Part shown: piece by piece, positions 1 to 4,798 of the stretch | Position numbering within the stretch: position 1 is the stretch's first letter | Layout of the letters: each line of letters opens with the position of its first letter | Assembly: GCA_023431725.1 (NCBI GenBank) | Contig: JAEYVN010000308.1 | Span: 1 to 8,282, forward strand | Source of the DNA: Pseudomonadota bacterium | GTDB taxonomy: Bacteria > Pseudomonadota > Alphaproteobacteria > Rhizobiales > Xanthobacteraceae | Length of the DNA: 8,282 nt | Direction: 5' to 3' | Notes under the pieces: model-generated | Database searches by the model: none | What the model was told of the DNA's origin: nothing | The model's input: the letters and a program-made list of their open reading frames with translations, nothing else | Position numbers and translations under genes: made by a program

Positions 1-1041
1 TTCAAGCCGTTCGTCTATGCTGCGGCGCTCGACAACGGCTACACACCGTCGACTGTTGTGATGGATTCTCCGATCGAGGTTGATCAGGGCCCGGGCCTCG
101 GTGTGTGGCGGCCGGAGAATTATTCGACCGGTAAGTATTACGGTCCGCAGACATTGCGTTTCGGCATCGAGCATTCGCGCAACGTGATGACCGTGCGCCT
201 TGCGCAGGACGTCGGCATGCCGCTGATCGCCGAATACGCCAAGCGTTTCGGTGTCTATGACGATCTGCCGCCATATCTTTCGTTCGCGCTTGGCGCCGGC
301 GAGACGACGACCCTGCGCATGACGGCCGCTTACTCGATGTTCGCCAATGGTGGACGTCGCATCAAACCGACACTGATCGACCGTATCCAGGATCGCTACG
401 GCCACACGATCTACCGGCACGACCAGCGTGAATGTCGTGGTTGCGAAGCCGATCGCTGGTCGAACCAGGCTGAGCCGGTTCTGATCGACAAGCGCGAGCA
501 AGTGATCGATCCGATGACGGCCTACCAGATCACGTCGATGATGGAGGGGGTTGTCCAACGCGGTACGGCAACCACCGTGCGCGAAGTCGGCAAGCCGGTT
601 GCTGGCAAGACCGGCACAACGAACGACGAAAAGGATGCGTGGTTTGTCGCGTTCTCACCGGATCTCGCTGTCGGCGTCTATCTTGGCTTCGACAAGCCGA
701 AGCCGATGGGTCGTGGTGCGACCGGTGGCCAGATGGCAGCTCCGATCGTGCGCGATTTCCTGAAGGTGGCATTGGCCGACAAGCCAGCGGTGCCGTTCCG
801 CGTGCCGGCGGGTATCAAGCTGATCCGCATCGACCCCAAGAGCGGTATGCGTGCAGGCGCCGGATCTGAGAGGGTTATTCTCGAAGCCTTCAAGCCGGGT
901 ACGGCACCACCGGACTCCTATTCGGTCGTCGGCTATTCCGACGGGGGCGGTGGCTATGGTGGTGGTGGCTACGGCGGCGGATATCAGGGCGACGGTAACA
1001 ACGATCGCTTCTTCCGCTCCGGCACCGGCGGTCTGTACTGA
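1..1041 (+). CDS. mrcA: Penicillin-binding protein 1A, C-terminal part (5' truncated by window edge)
   Basis: Bifunctional class A PBP, anchored in the inner membrane and acting in the periplasm. It polymerises glycan strands and cross-links their peptides. Only the transpeptidase half is in view: 346 residues, read in frame from base 1. Residues 1-4 are FKPF, so the lysine of the SxxK motif is residue 2 and the catalytic serine lies just outside the window. The second motif is SRN (residues 59-61) and the third is KTGT (203-206) in the context AGKTGTTNDEKDAWF, so all visible catalytic motifs are intact. The glycosyltransferase domain and membrane anchor must lie upstream. Two features are unusual: a CRGC pair (Cys145, Cys148) between SRN and KTGT, and a Gly/Tyr-rich low-complexity tail (about 314-346) with GGGGY repeats ending in Tyr. 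A hairpin terminator and then prfB follow. Assignment to class A PBP is very secure; the 1A subtype rests on overall resemblance. Confidence 0.96.
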   Translation, partial: FKPFVYAAALDNGYTPSTVVMDSPIEVDQGPGLGVWRPENYSTGKYYGPQTLRFGIEHSRNVMTVRLAQDVGMPLIAEYAKRFGVYDDLPPYLSFALGAGETTTLRMTAAYSMFANGGRRIKPTLIDRIQDRYGHTIYRHDQRECRGCEADRWSNQAEPVLIDKREQVIDPMTAYQITSMMEGVVQRGTATTVREVGKPVAGKTGTTNDEKDAWFVAFSPDLAVGVYLGFDKPKPMGRGATGGQMAAPIVRDFLKVALADKPAVPFRVPAGIKLIRIDPKSGMRAGAGSERVILEAFKPGTAPPDSYSVVGYSDGGGGYGGGGYGGGYQGDGNNDRFFRSGTGGLY

Positions 1042-1065
1042 TCCGCGATTGTCAGCACTCTCTCC

Positions 1066-1098
1066 ACAAGGCCGCACCAAATGTGGGCGCGGCCTTGT
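1066..1098 (+). terminator. Hairpin terminator after PBP1A
   Basis: A perfect 10-bp inverted repeat, ACAAGGCCGC (1066-1075) and GCGGCCTTGT (1089-1098), encloses a 13-nt loop and begins 25 nt after the PBP1A stop. The downstream T-run is weak (CATTTCC), so it may be a leaky intrinsic terminator or an mRNA-stabilising hairpin. It separates PBP1A from prfB and suggests prfB has at least partly independent transcription. Confidence 0.5.
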
Positions 1099-1170
1099 CA
1101 TTTCCGGCGGACGGGTTGCGTCGGCAACGGTCAGCCGTTAAATGCGGCTGCAATCGCGGCGGAAAAGATT

Positions 1171-2302
1171 ATGCGCGCTGAAACTGAAGCCCTCGTAGAA
1201 GATATCAAGCGGTCGGTCGGGCTGCTGAGGAGGCATCTTTGACTTCGATGCATCCAACGCACGTCTTGCCGAACTGAATGCCCTTGCTGAAGACCCGACG
1301 CTCTGGGACGATCCGCAGCGCGCATCAAAGGTGATGCAGGAGCGTACCGCGCTCGAGGATCAGCTCAGTTCCATTGGCCGGATACAGCAGGAACTCGACG
1401 ACAATATCGAACTGATCGAACTCGGCGAGGCCGAGAAGGATCAGTCGGTTGTTGCCGACGCCGAACAGGCTTTGCAGGCGCTCAAGGCGGAAGCCGCACG
1501 GCGCGAACTGGAAGCGCTGCTGTCGGGCGAAGCCGATTCCAACGATACCTTCCTGGAAGTGCACGCCGGCGCCGGTGGCACCGAGAGCCAGGACTGGGCG
1601 AGCATGCTGATGCGCATGTTTGTGCGCTGGGCCGAGCAGCACAAGTTCAAGGTCGAGTACCTCGAAGAATCTCCGGGTGAAGAGGCTGGCCTGAAGTCGG
1701 CGACCGTGAAGATTTCGGGGCGCAATGCCTATGGCTGGCTGAAGTCGGAAAACGGTGTGCATCGCCTTGTGCGCATTTCGCCGTTCGATTCCAACGCCCG
1801 GCGGCACACGTCGTTTGCCAGCGTGAATGTCTATCCCGTGATCGACGACAGGATTCAGATCGATGTCGATGAATCGCAGGTGCGCATCGATACGATGCGG
1901 GCCAGCGGTGCGGGCGGTCAGCACGTCAACAAAACGGAATCGGCGATTCGCATGACGCACATTCCGACCGGCATTGTCGTCTATTGCCAGAATGACCGGT
2001 CGCAGCATCGTAACAAGGCCCAGGCTTGGGACATGCTGCGTGCGCGTCTTTACGAGCAGGAGCTCAAGCGACGGGAAGAGAAGGCTGCCGCCGATAATGC
2101 AGCCAAGACGGACATCGGCTGGGGCCACCAGATTCGCTCATATGTGCTGCAGCCGTATCAGATGGTGAAGGATCTGCGCACGGGCGTTTCCACGTCGGAT
2201 ACTGGCGGCGTGCTGAATGGCGATCTGGATCAGTTTATGGCCGCCGCGCTGGCGCAGAAAGCATTCGGTGGCGGGCCTGAAAGCGTTGAAGACGTCGACT
2301 GA
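1171..2302 (+). CDS. prfB: Peptide chain release factor 2 (RF2), with programmed +1 frameshift
   Basis: RF2 recognises UAA and UGA stop codons in the ribosomal A site and triggers peptide release. Translation starts at ATG 1171, 7 nt after a modest GGCGGA Shine-Dalgarno. It reads 23 codons to CTT (1237-1239) and meets an in-frame TGA (1240-1242). A +1 slip continues at GAC (1241-1243) and runs to TGA 2300-2302, giving about 376 residues, close to the family norm. In product numbering the stop-codon recognition motif SPF is at 203-205 (in [15 protein letters not shown]). The peptidyl-tRNA hydrolysis motif GGQ is at 248-250 (in [15 protein letters not shown]). These sit within two residues of the E. 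coli RF2 positions. The N-terminal part (about 1-110) is helical and charged, as in domain 1. SPF, rather than the RF1-type PxT, identifies RF2. A conventional caller would start the gene late, at ATG 1331 or 1334, and lose the N-terminus. PBP1A lies just upstream, an arrangement I recall from Rhizobiales. Confidence 0.97.
1228..1243 (+). promoter_or_regulatory. prfB: prfB +1 programmed frameshift site (autoregulatory)
   Basis: The sequence AGGAGGCATCTTTGAC matches the classic RF2 recoding signal. AGGAGG (1228-1233) acts as an internal Shine-Dalgarno, followed by a 3-nt spacer, the slippery CTT and an in-frame TGA with a 3' C. The E. coli site has the same spacing with AGGGGG. In the established model, low RF2 slows termination at this UGA, the P-site tRNA slips from CUU to UUU, and full-length RF2 is made; high RF2 terminates and yields a 23-residue stub. 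Here the element is seen directly in the sequence, and both flanking frames encode recognisable RF2. Confidence 0.95.
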
Positions 2303-2667
2303 GTTTGTGGTCAGCCGTGAACAAGTCCAGCGGGAAGGACATTTTGCGGTGACGATTGAAGGCGCGTCACTGCAATCCAGCGAGAAATGTTGCTAAACCG
2401 GGTGGGCCGAAGTGGGGCAATGCCTCACTGATGCTGCCCCTTGAGGCCCATCCCGGCAAGCCGTCCGCGTGGTTCAAGCCGCTACGCCGCAGACCGAACG
2501 AATTCTTCGGCGATCATCGCGGCCAAATGTGCCGGTGGTTCCATATACGACCTCCGTGCTTGTGGCGTCTACAATTGCAAGACTGAATCAACTGGCAGGG
2601 AAGTCAAGTTCCGAGACGTCGCTTAGCAGCGATGACGTCGTGCAAAATTCACACGCGTGTTGCGGAA
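2303..2667. other. Intergenic region between convergent prfB and the M23 gene; no confident gene
   Basis: This 365-bp stretch has no ORF I would call a confident protein gene. The plus-strand readings are low-complexity and Arg/Pro-rich without family character. Its visible content is several inverted repeats. GTGACG (2349-2354) pairs with CGTCAC (2365-2370), a weak terminator-like hairpin for prfB with no T-run. Two overlapping 6-bp pairs lie at 2414-2447. Two GACGTC copies flank TCGCT/AGCGA at about 2617-2640. A perfect 10-bp palindrome, ACACGCGTGT, fills 2651-2660, only 7 nt past the M23 stop on the minus strand, and is followed on that strand by GAATTTT. The last two are the best candidates for ending the M23 transcript, though neither is a textbook terminator. 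A 20-codon minus-strand ORF is listed separately. Confidence 0.6.
2482..2544 (-). CDS. Candidate small protein (20 aa), unknown function
   Basis: A minus-strand ORF begins at ATG 2544-2542 and ends with TAG at 2484-2482. GGAGG (CCTCC at 2551-2555 on the plus strand) lies 6 nt before the start, an almost ideal ribosome-binding site. The product starts MEPPAHLAAM and continues IAEEFVRSAA; residues 6-19 could form an amphipathic helix. A TAG precedes it in frame shortly upstream, so it is not the tail of a longer ORF. I do not recognise it. No clear promoter is visible, and an ORF this short can arise by chance; the ribosome-binding site is the main reason to list it. Confidence 0.22.
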   Translation of the reverse strand: MEPPAHLAAMIAEEFVRSAA

Positions 2668-4053
2668 CTAATGGAGGTTCAGTCGAGCGCCAGCGCGCAG
2701 ATACTTCTGCGGATCAACGGCGTCGCCATCCACTCGCGTTTCGTAATGCAGATGCGGTCCTGTCGATCGTCCCGTCGATCCGAGTTTGCCGATGATCTGC
2801 CCGAGCTTGACGGTCTGCCCGACCTTCACATCGATCGCAGATAAATGAGCGTAGCGTGTCGCAAGGCCATTGCTGTGTTCGACCTCGACCATCTTGCCAT
2901 AGCCGCCATTCACGCCAGCGATGGTCACTTTGCCATTCGCCGTCACGCGAACAGGCTCGCCAGTATTGCCGCGCATATCGAGGCCGGTATGCATCGCGGG
3001 CGAACGCAAAAACGGATCCATGCGCATGCCAAAGCCTGACGATGTATCCATTTCGCCCGTGACCGGCTTGCGGAGCGGAATATCGTTCAATGTCCGTGTC
3101 AGACGCTCAACCTGAGTGCGCGATATGTTGATACGATAGAGTTGCCGTTCGAAAGCCTTTTCGTCGCTGGCAAGGTTGGCTGGAACATACGGGCCACCGA
3201 CGCCCGCCTGTGGAGCAGAAGCGCGCCCGGCGCTGATGCCGATATCCATAAGGGCGCTGCGTATGCGCTTCGCCTTACCGTCAAAGCTCTCCTCCAGGCT
3301 ATTCAGAGCCTTGATCTGCTTCATTTCCAGCCGATCCAGCGAATCCTGAATTCGGACCAGACTTCCCTCGACGCCGCGCGGCTTGTTGCGCCATGGAAGG
3401 AGCGACCGTGCTTCGCGCTCGGAAGACGTAGGCACGCCATTCTCGTTGACGGGGGTGGGCTTCAGGAAAGAGCCGCGTTGATTGTCGCTGCTCCTTGACG
3501 ATTTCGGAATTGACCCCGTTGGGGTCATGTCAGGAAAAGACGAGAGCGTGGCCGCGCGTTGTTCGAGAACGGCCTGCTTGCGGATCGCCTGATCCAGCTT
3601 CTGCTCGAACTGTTCCTGATCGAGCAATTGGCGGCTGGCGATACGATCGACCTGGGCGCGCAACTCCGCGATGCGGTCTTCGTAGGCGAACTGCATCTCG
3701 GCCTGGCGGGCGATCAACCGCTTCAGGACGTCGTCATGGAACGCAAAATAGGTGCCGGTCAGGACTGACCAGCCCGCCATGGTGACGAGTCCACCGACCA
3801 CGATCCAGAACGCAACTGGCCCAAGCCGCACCTGACGGCGGCCGTGTACGAGCGTGTAGTCATTGCCGGCGTGCTTGCGGCGGACCGGTTGGGCCTGCAC
3901 AGGGCGCTGATGTGGCCGTGGGTGCTGGTGGGGCGCCGGGTGTTGATGGGCGTGTGGATGGTGGTGCGGCGTGTTCGCGTGCTCGTAAGCCCAGGCATCA
4001 TTCGGCTGGGGCTGGTGGTGCCGCTGATGATGATGAGTGGGCCGGTACGACAT
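2668..4053 (-). CDS. Membrane-anchored M23 (LytM-type) zinc metallopeptidase with His-rich N-terminus
   Basis: Predicted cell-wall endopeptidase that would cleave peptidoglycan peptide bonds in the periplasm. In the 461-residue product, 5-48 is His/Pro/Gln-rich (15 His), about 77-103 is one transmembrane helix (FWIVVGGLVTMAGWSVL), and about 107-170 is a charged predicted coiled coil. After a Ser/Pro linker, a second helical stretch covers about 231-272, and the M23 domain occupies about 330-455. All zinc/catalytic positions are present: H355 and D359 (HTGLD), H403 (RYAHLS), and H434 and H436 (HLHYE). It is therefore likely an active enzyme, unlike the degenerate LytM activator EnvC. I chose the start at ATG 4053 because the only Shine-Dalgarno-like run, GGCGGG, is 8 nt from it but 2 nt from the alternative ATG at 4059. 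The layout (single anchor, coiled coil, LytM) resembles rhizobial polar-growth peptidases such as RgsM, but orthology is not established. bcp lies 102 nt upstream in the same orientation. Confidence 0.92.
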   Translation of the reverse strand: MSYRPTHHHQRHHQPQPNDAWAYEHANTPHHHPHAHQHPAPHQHPRPHQRPVQAQPVRRKHAGNDYTLVHGRRQVRLGPVAFWIVVGGLVTMAGWSVLTGTYFAFHDDVLKRLIARQAEMQFAYEDRIAELRAQVDRIASRQLLDQEQFEQKLDQAIRKQAVLEQRAATLSSFPDMTPTGSIPKSSRSSDNQRGSFLKPTPVNENGVPTSSEREARSLLPWRNKPRGVEGSLVRIQDSLDRLEMKQIKALNSLEESFDGKAKRIRSALMDIGISAGRASAPQAGVGGPYVPANLASDEKAFERQLYRINISRTQVERLTRTLNDIPLRKPVTGEMDTSSGFGMRMDPFLRSPAMHTGLDMRGNTGEPVRVTANGKVTIAGVNGGYGKMVEVEHSNGLATRYAHLSAIDVKVGQTVKLGQIIGKLGSTGRSTGPHLHYETRVDGDAVDPQKYLRAGARLNLH

Positions 4054-4061
4054 GAACATTT

Positions 4062-4083
4062 CCCGCCAGACTCGTCGGGCGGG
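4062..4083 (-). promoter_or_regulatory. Leader hairpin covering the ribosome-binding site of the M23 gene
   Basis: On the minus strand the M23 leader reads CCCGCC, then C, GAC, GA, GTC, T, then GGCGGG. The outer 6 bp pair perfectly, a C-U mismatch follows, and 3 more base pairs close a 2-nt loop. The 3' arm GGCGGG (4067-4062) is the only Shine-Dalgarno-like sequence before the start at 4053, so folding would hide it. This would fit low or conditional translation of a potentially harmful wall hydrolase. The inverted repeat is seen directly; regulation is inferred. Such repeats are not rare in GC-rich leaders. Confidence 0.35.
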
Positions 4084-4114
4084 CCGACGCTGAAAACAGC
4101 ATCGATTTCAGCCA

Positions 4115-4144
4115 TGTATAGTTAATTTTCCGCAAATGATTCAA
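4115..4144 (-). promoter_or_regulatory. Possible sigma-70-type promoter for the M23 gene
   Basis: On the minus strand TTGAAT (4144-4139) and TATACA (4120-4115) are separated by 18 nt, each matching 4 of 6 consensus bases, in an AT-rich patch unlike its surroundings. Transcription would start near 4108, giving a leader of about 55 nt that contains the hairpin at 4062-4083. A GANTC site (GAATC on this strand, 4142-4138) overlaps the -35 box. This is a pattern match only. Confidence 0.3.
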
Positions 4145-4155
4145 AGGCAAAGTAT

Positions 4156-4626
4156 CTATACTGCCTTGGCTGCTTCGAGGACCTCTTTCGCATGACCGGG
4201 TACTTTGACCTTGGCCCAGATTCTCACGATGCGTCCGTCCGGGCCGATCAGGAAGGTCGTTCGATTCACGCCCATGTATTTCTTGCCGAACATCGATTTT
4301 TGCCCCCACACGCCGTAGGCTTCCAGCATGGCGTGGCTTTCGTCGGAGCCGAGTTCGACGCTGAGGTCATGCTTCGTCCGAAACTTGTCGAGCGCGCCCA
4401 ACGGGTCGGCGGACACCCCGACGATGCTCGTTCCGGCCTTCTCGAAAGCGGATTTGAGACCGGAAAAGTCGATGGCTTCCTGCGTGCAGCCGGGGGTGTT
4501 GGCCTTGGGATAGAAATAGAGGACGAGCTTGCGCCCCTTGAAATCGGCCAGCGACACCCTGCTGCCACCGATGCCCGGGAGGTTGAAGGCGGGAGCCTTG
4601 CTGCCTTCGACCAGAGCCTTTGTCAT
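4156..4626 (-). CDS. bcp: Thioredoxin-family thiol peroxidase (Bcp/PrxQ), single-cysteine form
   Basis: Cytoplasmic peroxiredoxin that reduces hydrogen peroxide and organic hydroperoxides. The 156-residue product has the AhpC/TSA fold: GSKAPAFNLPGIGG at the N-terminus, LVLYFYPKANTPGCT around the peroxidatic Cys47, VGVSAD in the central strand, and RTTFLIGPDGRIVRIW near the C-terminus. Thr44, Pro45 and Cys47 form the expected active-site loop. The resolving cysteine found five residues later in E. coli Bcp is Ile52 here, and the protein has no other cysteine, so it must use a 1-Cys mechanism with an outside thiol. The start at 4626 is supported by a strong AAAGGAAGG Shine-Dalgarno (4638-4630), whose AAAGGA core lies 6 nt from the ATG. 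A longer reading to 4710 adds 28 residues of uncharacteristic sequence and is unlikely. It is divergent from the AsmA-like gene. Confidence 0.95.
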   Translation of the reverse strand: MTKALVEGSKAPAFNLPGIGGSRVSLADFKGRKLVLYFYPKANTPGCTQEAIDFSGLKSAFEKAGTSIVGVSADPLGALDKFRTKHDLSVELGSDESHAMLEAYGVWGQKSMFGKKYMGVNRTTFLIGPDGRIVRIWAKVKVPGHAKEVLEAAKAV

Positions 4627-4674
4627 ATGCCTTCCTTTCGTCGCTTTCAGCGGGTCAATCTGCCTCCCGAAGTA

Positions 4675-4694
4675 CCGCCTTTGGGCGAAGGCGG
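4675..4694. repeat. Inverted repeat in the bcp / AsmA-like divergent region
   Basis: CCGCCTT (4675-4681) and AAGGCGG (4688-4694) form a 7-bp stem with a 6-nt loop, about 50 bp from the bcp start and just before the GGAGGGG run at 4693-4699. It could be an operator for either gene or an RNA hairpin in one of the leaders. On the plus strand an ATTTT follows at 4701-4705, but that is too weak to call a terminator. Confidence 0.3.
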
Positions 4695-4708
4695 AGGGGC
4701 ATTTTGAC

Positions 4709-4798
4709 ATGTCCGATCAAAACCGAAGTCAGGTCAACCAGACCGACGGCGCGATAGCTGTCTGTCAAACGGACAAGGGGATGTCCGACCGGGCATGA
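4709..4798 (+). CDS. Candidate 29-residue upstream ORF overlapping the AsmA-like start
   Basis: ATG 4709 is preceded by GGAGGGG (4693-4699) at 9 nt, the strongest Shine-Dalgarno on the plus strand of this intergenic region. The ORF has 29 sense codons, starts MSDQNRSQVN, is hydrophilic, contains one Cys, and ends with TGA 4796-4798. That stop overlaps the ATG of the AsmA-like gene as ATGA. The AsmA-like start has no good Shine-Dalgarno of its own (AAGGGG is 14 nt away), so translational coupling is plausible. I do not recognise the peptide. A TTGACA at 4704-4709 overlaps the start; if that is a -35 box, the transcript would begin downstream and this ORF would not be translated. Confidence 0.3.
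   Translation: MSDQNRSQVNQTDGAIAVCQTDKGMSDRA

Noticed and set aside
1240..1242. In-frame TGA in prfB as evidence of a pseudogene
   Set aside because: The stop sits exactly in the canonical RF2 recoding signal, and the downstream frame is complete.
1325..2128. Long 267-codon minus-strand ORF opposite prfB
   Set aside because: It is the antisense shadow of RF2, whose SPF and GGQ motifs are intact on the plus strand. The antisense protein shows no recognisable domain, only reversed codon bias of a GC-rich gene.
2327..2388. Near-repeat TCCAGCGGGAA / TCCAGCGAGAA as a direct-repeat array
   Set aside because: There are only two imperfect copies of 11 nt, with no regular spacing or further copies; this is expected by chance.
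2303..2667. tRNA or small structured RNA gene in the gap
   Set aside because: I looked for a cloverleaf, a T-loop GGTTCRA box and a CCA end on both strands and found none. The interleaved stems are reported only as a possible element.
2356..2844. Plus-strand ORFs in and after the prfB/M23 gap
   Set aside because: Their products are Arg/Pro/Cys-rich with no recognisable motif, lack good ribosome-binding sites, and several run into the antisense of the M23 domain.
4192..4707. 171-codon plus-strand ORF opposite bcp
   Set aside because: The minus strand encodes a full Bcp with its active-site loop and a strong Shine-Dalgarno; the plus reading has no family character.
4704..4758. TTGACA at 4704-4709 as a plus-strand promoter for the AsmA-like gene
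   Set aside because: The -35 match is perfect, but no acceptable -10 occurs 15-19 nt downstream, so I did not call a promoter. It is kept as a caveat to the upstream ORF.
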